From the NCBI GenBank assembly GCA_029938605.1, contig JAOZUO010000054.1, forward strand, positions 1-48,063: a DNA stretch of 48,063 nucleotides, given 5' to 3'. The position numbers and the translations under genes are program-made. This DNA is from Deltaproteobacteria bacterium (GTDB lineage Bacteria > Myxococcota_A > Polyangia > HGW-17 > JAJRWW01). This document shows, one piece after another, positions 33,415 through 41,867 of the stretch (its first letter is position 1; each line of letters begins with the position of its first letter). The notes under the pieces were generated by a model. It searched no databases and was not told where the DNA came from. It saw only the letters and a program-made list of their open reading frames with translations.

Positions 33415-34410
33415 CTAGTAAGTGAGCACCAAGCCGCCGAGGGACAGGCCGGCGCCCGTGCCCAGCAGTAGGACTTTGTCCCCCCGATCGATGCGTCCCT
33501 CCCGTACGACCTCGTAGAGGGTCAAGGGAATGGACGCCGCGATGCAATTGCCAAAGCGGTCCAGGGTCCGGGCCACCATCTCTTCGGGCATGCCCATGAA
33601 GGTGTGGGCGTCCAAGGCGAGCTTGCTGGCCTGGTGGGGCACCACCACCTTGATCTCGCCCACCGCGTTGCCGAAGTCCGGTAGCAGCCGCTCCAGGAAG
33701 GGCGGCGCATACTTCACGGCCATCTTGAACACCGCGGGCCCGTTCATGTGGAAGAGGTTGTCTTCGAACGTTGTGTTCTCATTGTTGGGATGTCGACCGG
33801 AGCCGCCGCCGAGGATCTGCGTAAACTCGGCGCCCGCGCCGTAGGTCTCCAGCCGTGCCGCGTGCACACAGCTCGCCTCCCCCTCGGGGGTGCGGGTGAC
33901 CACCGCCGCCGCCGCCGCATCACCAAAGAGCGTGCTGCTCTCGGGGTGGGACCAGTTGAGGCCCACCGAGGCGATCTCCGAAGAGACGATGACCACGTTC
34001 CGGTATCGCTCGGTGAAAAGAAGGCTCGCCGTAACGTCCATGGCCACCAGGAAGCTCAGGCAGGTGGCGTGCAGACTCATGCCCGAGACGCCGGACTCCC
34101 CGAGGCCGAGCTGCCGCTGGATCAGCGCCGATCCGTCTGGAATGGCCTGCTCCGGCGTGCCCGAAGCGTTGAAGATCAAATCGATGTCCGACAGCTCCAT
34201 GCCGGCGTCCGCCACCGCCTCCCGCACGGCCTCGGCGGCCATGAACGAGGAGGTCTCGTCGGTGGCCCAGCGCCGCTCGCGCACACCCTGCTTCTCCTCG
34301 ATCCAGCCCTCACGTAGATCGAGCCGGGCATCGAGCTCGGTAGAGGGAACCACCCGTTCGGGCACGTATCGGCCCATGCCGACTATCTTGAGAGGCATCG
34401 GAAAGGTCAT
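33415..34410 (-). CDS. 3-oxoacyl-ACP synthase III (FabH/OleA-like ketosynthase)
   Basis: The 331-aa thiolase-fold enzyme has the catalytic triad of type III ketosynthases: Cys117 in LHATCLSF, His in VVPHQASKLAL (near residue 255) and Asn in GNCIAASIPLTLYEVV (near 286). The glycine-rich end GTGAGLSLGGLVLTY is also present. It condenses acyl thioesters, with malonyl-ACP as FabH does or acyl-CoA head to head as OleA does. The sequence does not tell me which. The start ATG 34410 overlaps the stop of the hydrolase gene (ATGA). The context of ligase, sulfotransferase and SDR argues for a specialised pathway rather than primary fatty-acid synthesis. Confidence 0.88.
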   Translation of the reverse strand: MTFPMPLKIVGMGRYVPERVVPSTELDARLDLREGWIEEKQGVRERRWATDETSSFMAAEAVREAVADAGMELSDIDLIFNASGTPEQAIPDGSALIQRQLGLGESGVSGMSLHATCLSFLVAMDVTASLLFTERYRNVVIVSSEIASVGLNWSHPESSTLFGDAAAAAVVTRTPEGEASCVHAARLETYGAGAEFTQILGGGSGRHPNNENTTFEDNLFHMNGPAVFKMAVKYAPPFLERLLPDFGNAVGEIKVVVPHQASKLALDAHTFMGMPEEMVARTLDRFGNCIAASIPLTLYEVVREGRIDRGDKVLLLGTGAGLSLGGLVLTY

Positions 34411-35315
34411 CGGTCACTTCTCCAAGAGCAATGGGATTGGGGCAACAGCTCGTCGGCCGCCTCCGGACAGTGGGTGGGGACGATGGAAATATCGGGCCGC
34501 TCCCGATGAAGCTGTCGTAGCAGGGTGTAGGTGGCCAACTGAGCTGGGCGATCCACGGCGATGAGCAGGTGCGCGGTGGGACCCGCCCGATCCAGGATGG
34601 CCCGGGTCCAGATTGCGTCCGCCGCCAGGAGCCAGGAGCCGCCCGATGGACGCTGGATCAAAGCGCCCATCTGCCCCGGCGCATGGCCCGGCAGACCCAC
34701 CAGCAGCACGGTGCCGTCTCCGAAGAGATCGTGGGCGCCCGACAAAGGGGCCACGGAGTCCATCCCGAAGTCCGTCACCAGATGGAGCCGCTCGTCGATG
34801 TCATCGGGCAGATGTCCAGGCAGGATGCGAGCGCGCAAGGCGTCGGCTCCCCGGCGACCCCGCACGCTCTCCCAGGCCTCAGCGTGGCAGACAATTCGTG
34901 CCGCCCCGAAATCTCGCAGCCCACCGATGTGGTCGGGATCGAAGTGGGAGATCACCACCTGGCGCACTTCGGCGGGGAGAACGCCGAGGGCCGGAAGCTG
35001 GGCCGCCACCGTGTCGTGGGGACCGCAGGTTACGGGGGTGAGCCAACGGTACGCTCGGTAGGGCAGGCGCCCCGTGGCCTCGAAAAAGCGCGGGGAGTAC
35101 CCCGTATCGAAGAGCACCGGCCCCTCGGTGGGGTGGCGGATCAGAGCCACCAGGGCCGGCAAATCCACGCGTCTCAACCCGCCGCCCGGGCGCACCGCCA
35201 CCTCGGGTACGCGGCACGTTCCCGCGTTTAAGAACGTCACCTCGACACCATCGCTGGGCTCCCCCTGGGTCCGCGACGATGGGAACATATTCGGGCGCGA
35301 TCCGGCCGCCGTCAT
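34407..35315 (-). CDS. metallo-beta-lactamase-fold hydrolase
   Basis: The 302-aa protein starts at ATG 35315, with GGAGG 10 nt upstream; the 14-residue longer start at 35357 lacks a site. The fold is shown by VTFLNAGTCRVPEV, VLFDTGYSP, VVISHFDPDHIGG (metal motif with Asp in place of the usual second His), VGLPGHAPGQMG and LLAADAIW. A final VPTHCPEA adds a late His. These enzymes hydrolyse thioesters, lactones, phosphodiesters and other substrates in a binuclear zinc site. Lactone or thioester release from a pathway intermediate is plausible here. It overlaps the ketosynthase gene by 4 nt, so the two are co-translated. Confidence 0.85.
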   Translation of the reverse strand: MTAAGSRPNMFPSSRTQGEPSDGVEVTFLNAGTCRVPEVAVRPGGGLRRVDLPALVALIRHPTEGPVLFDTGYSPRFFEATGRLPYRAYRWLTPVTCGPHDTVAAQLPALGVLPAEVRQVVISHFDPDHIGGLRDFGAARIVCHAEAWESVRGRRGADALRARILPGHLPDDIDERLHLVTDFGMDSVAPLSGAHDLFGDGTVLLVGLPGHAPGQMGALIQRPSGGSWLLAADAIWTRAILDRAGPTAHLLIAVDRPAQLATYTLLRQLHRERPDISIVPTHCPEAADELLPQSHCSWRSDR

Positions 35316-35392
35316 CGAGTGCTTACCTCCAACCCCCGACTTTACCAAAAATCGCATAAATAGGGAGCGGACCGGCCCTCAGTCAGGGGCCC

Positions 35393-35980
35393 TCAGTCGG
35401 AGGTCCACCGATCCAGGGCGGCGCGTGCCCAGGGGTGATCCGGCAACCCCTTGGCCAGCACCACATCCCGCTTGGCGCGCAGCACCGCGGCGAACCCCTC
35501 CTCGACGCCCTTGGCCAGGGTCGCCCGCAGGACCTCGACGCCCTCATAGGTACGATCCGGTGAGACCCAGTCAACGACAAACAGGCAACGGGCGAGGGGG
35601 TCCATGACCTGGGCGCCGGTGGTGTGGCACCCAATGGCGAGCAACACCGCCGGATCCCGAACGCCGAATCGCTCCGCCGCCCACAGCGCACCCAGGCGCT
35701 GGTGCAGCACCGATGGCGCATCCCGCTCCGCATCGAAGATCTCCAACCCGGCCGTTTGGGCCAACGCCAGATACTGCTCGTCCGACAACCCCTTGGCGCA
35801 GTCGTGCAGTAGCCCGGCCCAAAGGGCCGCGTCGGGATCGGCGCCAAAAGCGGCGGCCCAACGAGCCGCCTCCCGACTGACCGCGAGGCTGTGGGCATAG
35901 GTCCCTTCGGAGAGGCTCTCACGAAGCCGCGCCCGGGCCTCGGAGATGGGGCTGATGGAGCCGGGCGCCTCGCGTCCCAT
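35393..35980 (-). CDS. YqeK-like HD-domain hydrolase
   Basis: The 195-aa product has the HD-domain hallmarks of YqeK proteins, which cleave diadenosine tetraphosphate: SHxxAVSREAARWA with His, LLHDCAKGL (HD pair), APSVLHQRLGALWAAERFGV, AIGCHTTG and ALARCLFVVDWVSPDR-type C-terminal segments. GGGAGG precedes ATG 35980, which overlaps the SDR stop by 1 nt. A direct repeat of 11 bp (ggccctcagtc, 35374-35384 and 35388-35398) covers the gene end. In other bacteria yqeK is commonly near nadD, so a place in this operon is unusual. Confidence 0.82.
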   Translation of the reverse strand: MGREAPGSISPISEARARLRESLSEGTYAHSLAVSREAARWAAAFGADPDAALWAGLLHDCAKGLSDEQYLALAQTAGLEIFDAERDAPSVLHQRLGALWAAERFGVRDPAVLLAIGCHTTGAQVMDPLARCLFVVDWVSPDRTYEGVEVLRATLAKGVEEGFAAVLRAKRDVVLAKGLPDHPWARAALDRWTSD

Positions 35981-36825
35981 CAATCCTCCCGAGCCCACGA
36001 CAAGAGCCGCTCCATGATCAGCTCCACCGCGGCGAAAGGCACGAAGTTCCGCAGGGTGGCCCGGGGCCGAGCCAGCGGGCCGATGGGGTGTCGAAGAGGT
36101 GGACTCGGGTCTCGCAGACAGCGCACGATGTGATCGCAGACCTCCGCCGGATCCCCGGCGAGGCGCTCCACGATCTTCCGGTGGAGACGATCGCCGCTAC
36201 GCACCCACGGCACGTACGGACCCTGGGGATCGTCGTAGCGACGGCATACGTTGCGGTTTCGCTCAAAGATGTCTGTACGGTAGGCCCCCGGTTCTATGAG
36301 CACCACGCGGATGCCGAAGGGCTTGAGTTCGTGTCGCCAGGCCTCGCCCAATCCCTCCAGAGCGAACTTGGATCCGGCGTAGGCCCCAAGGGTAGGCAGC
36401 GCCATGCGGCCAGACATGGAGGAGACCATCACCACCGATCCGCCGCCGCCATCGCGCAGTCCAGGCAAACACGCCTTCGTCATGGCCCAAGCGCCGAATA
36501 CGTTCACCTCGAAGACCCGCCGGAGCTCGTCCTCCTCGATCTGCTCGAGGAAGCCCCCCAGGGCGATACCGGCATTGTTCACCAGGTGATCCAGCCGACC
36601 CCGCTCGTCCAGGATGCGCGCCACGGCGGCCTCGCGCTGGTGCGCCTGGGTTACATCGAGCTGAAGAGGCGTCACATCCAGCCCCTCCGCCGCGCGCTCG
36701 AGATCCTCAGCGGTGGCGAGATCCCGCAACCCCGCGTAGACCGTGAAGCCGGCCCGGGCGGCCGCCACGGCGGTGCCCAAACCAAACCCCGAGCGACAGC
36801 CGGTGATGAGTACAGTTTCCGACAT
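35980..36825 (-). CDS. classical short-chain dehydrogenase/reductase
   Basis: The 281-aa enzyme from ATG 36825 (GGAGG upstream) has the SDR signatures: VLITGCRSGFG (dinucleotide loop), LDHLVNNAGIALGG, VVMVSSMSGRMALP with catalytic Ser, YAGSKFALEGL with Tyr and Lys, and VVLIEPGAYRTD. The coenzyme is probably NADP, but I cannot tell firmly. It is first in the operon and could reduce the beta-ketoacyl product of the ketosynthase. It is divergent from the MopE-repeat gene, with a 106-bp gap that must hold both promoters; I could not assign them. Confidence 0.88.
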   Translation of the reverse strand: MSETVLITGCRSGFGLGTAVAAARAGFTVYAGLRDLATAEDLERAAEGLDVTPLQLDVTQAHQREAAVARILDERGRLDHLVNNAGIALGGFLEQIEEDELRRVFEVNVFGAWAMTKACLPGLRDGGGGSVVMVSSMSGRMALPTLGAYAGSKFALEGLGEAWRHELKPFGIRVVLIEPGAYRTDIFERNRNVCRRYDDPQGPYVPWVRSGDRLHRKIVERLAGDPAEVCDHIVRCLRDPSPPLRHPIGPLARPRATLRNFVPFAAVELIMERLLSWARED

Positions 36826-36931
36826 TCCATGCCTCCGGACCGACGGTAGCACCGCCGGTAGACGATTGCCAACCACTTGGCCAGCCACCAAGATTGCTCA
36901 ATCCTCGCTGAGGATCTACCATGGAGAGATC

Positions 36932-39343
36932 TTGCGACTTCGTGGCATCAAATATGCGCTTGTACTAGCCATGGCCACCCTGAGTAGCATCGGCATCACC
37001 GGCTGTGGAGACGAGTACCACGCCCTGCTGCTCACAGTCACCGCCGAGTCCCGAGTGGACAGCTTCACCCTGCGGGTGCTCACCGAGCAAAACATAACAC
37101 TCTATGAGACCATCAACGAGCCCGTGGATCAGGACCATCCTCTGCGGGACATCAGTGACCCCGCCCAGGCCCTACGCCTGGTGCTTCACTTCGACGAGCC
37201 CGGCACCTACGTGATCCATCTCGCCGGCTTCTCCTCCGGCCCGGTTCAGGTCTGGACGAAGCGGGTCACCGTGACCGATGGCATCCACAAGATCTCCGTA
37301 CACCTGACGCCGCTGTGGGGCGCAGACGCCGACCGGGACACCTATGTCTCGGAGGACGACTGCAACGCTCTGAGCGGCGCCGGCCTGGTGTGCGACGTGG
37401 TGGACTGCGACGACACCAACTCCGCCATTTACCCCGGCGCGCCGGAGCGCTGCAATAACGCCATCGATGAAGACTGCGACGGCCTGGACCTCCCCTGCGA
37501 AGACGCCGATGGGGACGGCTTCACCTCGGACCTGGACTGTGACGATGAGAACCCGGACCGCTTCCCGGGCAACCCCGAAGCGATCAACATATGTTCAGGA
37601 ATAGACCCTCCCAGGTGCAACGACGGCGTGGACCAGGACTGCGACGGTGAAGACGCCATCTGCGTCGTCGACCTGGACTGCGACGAGTCCTCGCCGCCCT
37701 ACGACTGCAACGATCAAGACATCACGATCAACCCCAATGCACCAGAGCTGTGCGGCAACAACGTGGACGACAACTGCGATGGTGACGTGGATGAGGGGTG
37801 CGTGCCCTGCGACCTGGACGGCGACGGCTACGAGCGCGTCGACCCCGCGGCTGACTGCAATCCCCCCGCCTCCGAAATCGACTGCGATGACGTCGACTCA
37901 GGTATTTCCCCAGGGGTCACGGCGGACTGCGGCGGTGACGAGGGGGCCCCGGCCTGTGCGGCCCGGTCCATGTGCGACGGCAAGGACAACGACTGCGACG
38001 GCCTGGTGGATGAGGGGTGCCCGGACCCGACCTGCGACAACGACCGGGACGGTTTCTTGCGCGACGACCCGGCCAACGGCTGCAACCCGCCCCTTGGGCA
38101 GGCCGACTGCTCCGACGCCGACGCCAGCTTCTACCCGGGAGCACCGGACGTCTGCGGCGACGGTCTGCTGCAAAACTGCAACACCGACACGCCCTGCAGT
38201 GCCGACCTGGATGGGGACGGCTACAACTCCATGGACGGTGACTGCGACGACGACGCCTCGGCCATCCACCCGGGCGCGGTGGAGATCTGCGATGGCCTGG
38301 ACAACGACTGCGACGGCTTGGTGGATGAGGGCAACCCCGACGGCCTCACTGGCGCGCCCATCCCCACCGACGCCTTCTGTACCCTGAGCAACATCGGCCA
38401 CTGTGGCGACCCGGCGGGGGGCGGACGCTGCATCTGCAGCCGGCAACTGCCACCGGTGATCACCACCGGCTCCAACCGCACGGACTGCACGAACTATGGC
38501 CTTGACGTAACCGCATCGGCGCCTCGCTGCTTCTTCGCCCCGGTGCCCGCCATGGAGCGCTGCGACGCCACGGATTGGAACTGCGACGGCGCGCCGGACT
38601 CCCCCACGGGGGACCCGCCCCTGGTGGAGTTGGGTCAACCCTGCGGCACCGACGTGGGTCGCTGCGAGCCCGGCCAGGTGGTGGGCTGCGACCTGGCCGT
38701 CACCACCATCGGCGCCTCGAATATCCACTTCGTCTGCCAGGATTTCCAGGGAGCCGAAGCCGCCGAGCTTTGCAACGGGTTCGACGACGACTGCGACGGA
38801 GTCCTGCCCCCAGACGAGGTGGACACCGACTTTGATGGCTACCTGGCCTGCACGGGGTGCGTACCGGGCGAACTGGATGTGGGGCTCATGGGATGCAACG
38901 ACTGCGGTCCAGACAACCCCGGCCGCCACCCGGGAGCGCCGGAGCAGTGCAATGACCTGGACGACGACTGCGATGACGACCCCACCGACGACGGCGCCGA
39001 TGACTGCGGAATTGGTGCCTGTTGCCCGGGGTATGGTTGCGCCGACATCCAGGTGGACCCCAACCACTGCGGCGCCTGTGGTGCCGCCTGCAACTGGCAC
39101 GAAGTCCAGGACTGCGTCAACGGCACCTGCGGCTGCGGCACCGGACCCGCATGTCAGCCCGGGCAGGTGTGCACCGACCACAGCTGCGGCTGCGACGTGG
39201 ACTGGACCTGCGTCGGATGCTGCTGGCACGACAGCTGCGTGGGGCTCCTCAGCCAGGACGACCAGCGCTGCGGCACCGGCGGGGATCTCTGCGAGGACTG
39301 CTCAGCCCAGGGCCAGTCCTGCGACTGGAACTCCTGCGACTAG
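36932..39343 (+). CDS. large MopE-repeat lipoprotein
   Basis: I take TTG 36932 as the start, with GGAG 6 nt ahead. It gives a lipoprotein signal ALVLAMATLSSIGITGC (Cys near residue 26) and about 803 aa; an upstream extension to 36743 would be read across the divergent promoter. Most of the protein is a chain of MopE-type repeats with the pattern DGDGY...DCDD...PGAxExCDGxDNDCDGLVDEG (for example CDGKDNDCDGLVDEGCPDPT). Such repeats are linked with Ca or Cu binding in surface proteins. The last 250 residues are Cys-rich (CPGYGCADIQVDPNHCGACG, CNWHEVQDC, CEDCSAQGQSCDW). It is likely a surface or spore-coat-type protein; its function is not known. Confidence 0.85.
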   Translation: MRLRGIKYALVLAMATLSSIGITGCGDEYHALLLTVTAESRVDSFTLRVLTEQNITLYETINEPVDQDHPLRDISDPAQALRLVLHFDEPGTYVIHLAGFSSGPVQVWTKRVTVTDGIHKISVHLTPLWGADADRDTYVSEDDCNALSGAGLVCDVVDCDDTNSAIYPGAPERCNNAIDEDCDGLDLPCEDADGDGFTSDLDCDDENPDRFPGNPEAINICSGIDPPRCNDGVDQDCDGEDAICVVDLDCDESSPPYDCNDQDITINPNAPELCGNNVDDNCDGDVDEGCVPCDLDGDGYERVDPAADCNPPASEIDCDDVDSGISPGVTADCGGDEGAPACAARSMCDGKDNDCDGLVDEGCPDPTCDNDRDGFLRDDPANGCNPPLGQADCSDADASFYPGAPDVCGDGLLQNCNTDTPCSADLDGDGYNSMDGDCDDDASAIHPGAVEICDGLDNDCDGLVDEGNPDGLTGAPIPTDAFCTLSNIGHCGDPAGGGRCICSRQLPPVITTGSNRTDCTNYGLDVTASAPRCFFAPVPAMERCDATDWNCDGAPDSPTGDPPLVELGQPCGTDVGRCEPGQVVGCDLAVTTIGASNIHFVCQDFQGAEAAELCNGFDDDCDGVLPPDEVDTDFDGYLACTGCVPGELDVGLMGCNDCGPDNPGRHPGAPEQCNDLDDDCDDDPTDDGADDCGIGACCPGYGCADIQVDPNHCGACGAACNWHEVQDCVNGTCGCGTGPACQPGQVCTDHSCGCDVDWTCVGCCWHDSCVGLLSQDDQRCGTGGDLCEDCSAQGQSCDWNSCD

Positions 39344-39358
39344 TGCCACTTGGACTAT

Positions 39359-40570
39359 TCAGCCGGAGTGGGGGATCACGTAGAGCTCGGTCTGGGGCTC
39401 ACTCAGGTAGCGGCACCCGTCGGCGGTGACCACCACCAGCTCCTCCATGGTGGCGATGCCGTGGCCCTCGATGGGCAGGCGCGGCTCCAGGGTATAGATC
39501 TGTCCCTCCTCAATGGGCAAATGGGACCGCTCCCCATACCGCTCCCAGGTGGGGCTAAGCAGCCCCACACCGTCGTGAGCCGTGGTGCCAACCTGGTGAC
39601 CCAAGGCGTGCTGGTACTCCTCATACCCCGCACCCGTGATGTGACCCCGGGCCAAGGCGTCGATCTCGTGGCCGAACTTGCCGGGGGCCACGGCCTCCCC
39701 AGCTAGGCGGATGGCGTCGCGGATGGTCTCAAAGCCACGCACCACGGCCGCCGGCGCCTCGGTCTCGCCGGCCTGACAGAAGTACCAGGTGCGCTGCATG
39801 TCCGAGCAATACCCCGCCACCTTCACGCCGAAGTCCACGTTCATGACGTGCCCGGGCAAGATGGGTGCGTCAGTGGGCCCCGCGTGGCACCCCGCCGAGT
39901 CTGGACCCGTGAACACCGCTGGGCACTGGATGGCCTCCCACGCAGGGGTCAGCCCTCGCTTCTCCATCTCGCCGGTGATGATGGCCGCTACGTCCTTTTC
40001 GGTCTGTCCCACCTTGAGCTGGGGCGTCACCGCGTCAAAAATCTCCTGGGTGACCTTGCACGCCTGCTGCACCCGCTCCACCTCCGCCGGGGACTTGCGC
40101 CCTCGCAAAGCCGACAAGATGCGCTCCGATGACACGGCCCGATCCAGAATACCCATTCCCTCAAGCAGGTTCTCGAGCAGCAGGAACATGCCATGGGACA
40201 GTCCGTCGGCCAGCTCGTTCTCCGTGGAATAGTTCAGCGCCAGCACCCGCGGATCCAGACGGGTCATGACCCGCCGCAGATCCTCACGGATACCTCCCTT
40301 GTACCCGATGATCTCCGGGAACACCCCGGCCCGCTCCACCCGCGCCACATCCAGACTCCCCACGATGGCCACCCGCTCGCCGTCGGCGGTGAAGAGGAAC
40401 GCCGACTGCCAGGTCACGTTGGACCCCACCACCGTGTCCAGGCTGGCGTCGTGCATGGCCTCACTCTCCCGTACGAAGATGAGCCAAGCATCCACCCCCA
40501 TCTCCCGGAGGATCTCCGGAGTCTGCGCGGCCTTCTGCCGGATGAGCTCTGCGCGTGGTTCCATCGACAT
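39359..40570 (-). CDS. M24-family (Xaa-Pro) aminopeptidase
   Basis: The 403-aa protein has a creatinase-type N-terminal domain and a pita-bread M24 catalytic domain. Metal ligands are visible: Asp in NVDFGVKVAGYCSD (two Asp), His in HALGHQVG, Glu in YTLEPRLPIEGHGIATMEEL and the final Glu. It would remove N-terminal residues ahead of proline in the cytoplasm. ATG 40570 is chosen; GTG 40579 and ATG 40564 are alternatives because the upstream region is poor in Shine-Dalgarno sequence. It is the last gene of the minus-strand run, 80 nt after the Smr gene. Confidence 0.9.
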   Translation of the reverse strand: MSMEPRAELIRQKAAQTPEILREMGVDAWLIFVRESEAMHDASLDTVVGSNVTWQSAFLFTADGERVAIVGSLDVARVERAGVFPEIIGYKGGIREDLRRVMTRLDPRVLALNYSTENELADGLSHGMFLLLENLLEGMGILDRAVSSERILSALRGRKSPAEVERVQQACKVTQEIFDAVTPQLKVGQTEKDVAAIITGEMEKRGLTPAWEAIQCPAVFTGPDSAGCHAGPTDAPILPGHVMNVDFGVKVAGYCSDMQRTWYFCQAGETEAPAAVVRGFETIRDAIRLAGEAVAPGKFGHEIDALARGHITGAGYEEYQHALGHQVGTTAHDGVGLLSPTWERYGERSHLPIEEGQIYTLEPRLPIEGHGIATMEELVVVTADGCRYLSEPQTELYVIPHSG

Positions 40571-40650
40571 ATTCTTCACAGCCCTTTCACACGCCCTTTG
40601 GTCAGCGCGACGCAGTAGGATAGAAAAGAAGCACCATGAAGTAAAGGAGG

Positions 40651-40914
40651 TCAGGACCGTACAAACCGGAAATGCACGAAGAGGCGTCCAAAGTTCTTGG
40701 AGTCCTTGTCCACCCGGTGGTACTGGGCCTTGATCCTCGGCTGGGCCAAAAACCGCAAAACCCGCTTCTTGAGCTGCCCGCTCCCCTTGCCGTGGATGAT
40801 CTCCACCAGCTTGATCTTCCGCCGGACGGCCTGGGCGATGATGTCCTCCAGAGACGTCTCGATGGCCTCGTGCCGATTGTAGATGTCGTGCAGGTCAAGG
40901 GTCAGCTTGGCCAT
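40651..40914 (-). CDS. Smr-domain protein
   Basis: This 87-aa protein is a stand-alone Smr (MutS2-type) domain: LTLDLHDIYNRHEA, a helix, VEIIHGKGSGQLKKRVLRFL and a last beta hairpin. Smr domains bind or cut branched nucleic acid and RNA; the LDLH and HGKGxG motifs that make up the active site are both present. GAGGTGGCTC sits before the ATG. It is 9 nt from the stop of the zinc-ribbon gene and probably co-transcribed. Confidence 0.85.
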   Translation of the reverse strand: MAKLTLDLHDIYNRHEAIETSLEDIIAQAVRRKIKLVEIIHGKGSGQLKKRVLRFLAQPRIKAQYHRVDKDSKNFGRLFVHFRFVRS

Positions 40915-40923
40915 GAGCCACCT

Positions 40924-41784
40924 CTACATGACACCCGACATGGTCGCGGAAACCGGGCGCATGGGGGGCGGACGGACTGCTGCCGGGCGCATGGAGATCG
41001 GTCTCGCCAAGCCGGTCTCCGGCGAAGGGGTCCGGGGCGGGGACTTGAGATTTCTGAGCTGGTGGCCGCGACGTCCATGGCGACGGGGTGTGAGCCCACG
41101 GTAGCCTTTGCGGCTGGCTCCACGCCGACGCAGATTGTTCACCATGGGCAACGCCGGCCCACGGAGTTGGGCCCGATCCGGCTGGTTGGGGCGGCAGCCC
41201 CGCGCACCGCGTAGCAGTATGGGCGCCGCGACGATGACCAGGACCAGTAGCCCCACCATCACCGAAAAAGCTAGTAACGCCTTGCGCAGGGGATCCTTCT
41301 GTTGGCTCTGGCGCGAGGCCAAAGCCAACGCGCGCACCTGGGCCAAGGCCAGCAACTTCTTCTGCCGCTGGCTCGCCACTTCGTCGTCGGGATGGTCCTG
41401 GAGCCACTCCCGATACCGTGCCGCAGAAAAGGCCAGCTTGTTCTGTGCCTCGCAAGCGGCGATGAACGCGTCGTGTCGGGCCTCCTCCGTAAAGTCGTCA
41501 GTAACCAGCTCCCAGAGCTGCTGCAGCACCACATCGGTGACGCTGCCGTCGCTGTCGAGCGCCAGCGCCGAGGACGACGTCTCCCCCTCGTCGGGAGCAT
41601 CTGTATCCTCGCCCCGGAGCTCGTCCGGGACGTCTGGGGACCCGGCGCTGGTGATCGTCACCTCCTGTTCGCACGCCGGACACTCGAACCGCACTCGATC
41701 CGGATCCCGCGCGCAGAGGAAATCCTCTACCTCCACCAGCTCATCGCACTGTGGACACTCGACGCGCAAAGCCACCTCGCTCAA
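40924..41784 (-). CDS. zinc-ribbon protein with one transmembrane helix
   Basis: The 286-aa protein begins with a zinc ribbon (CPQC...CPAC, residues 10-39) like those of MJ0042-type or RNA polymerase-associated proteins. A Glu/Asp-rich linker, a helical region (residues 85-160), one transmembrane segment (LLAFSVMVGLLVLVIVAAPILL, about 172-192) and a basic C-terminal tail rich in Arg and Pro follow. The zinc-ribbon plus TM layout is common in myxobacterial proteins of unknown role. Start 41784 is preceded by no strong site. It lies 83 nt after the peptidase gene. Confidence 0.65.
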   Translation of the reverse strand: MSEVALRVECPQCDELVEVEDFLCARDPDRVRFECPACEQEVTITSAGSPDVPDELRGEDTDAPDEGETSSSALALDSDGSVTDVVLQQLWELVTDDFTEEARHDAFIAACEAQNKLAFSAARYREWLQDHPDDEVASQRQKKLLALAQVRALALASRQSQQKDPLRKALLAFSVMVGLLVLVIVAAPILLRGARGCRPNQPDRAQLRGPALPMVNNLRRRGASRKGYRGLTPRRHGRRGHQLRNLKSPPRTPSPETGLARPISMRPAAVRPPPMRPVSATMSGVM

Positions 41785-41867
41785 AGAATGAAAAACCGAT
41801 CCAGCTCAGTATACCTGCCCCGGCCATACAGTCGAGGAGTGAGCAGTTGGTATCGCCGGCCCTTGCA

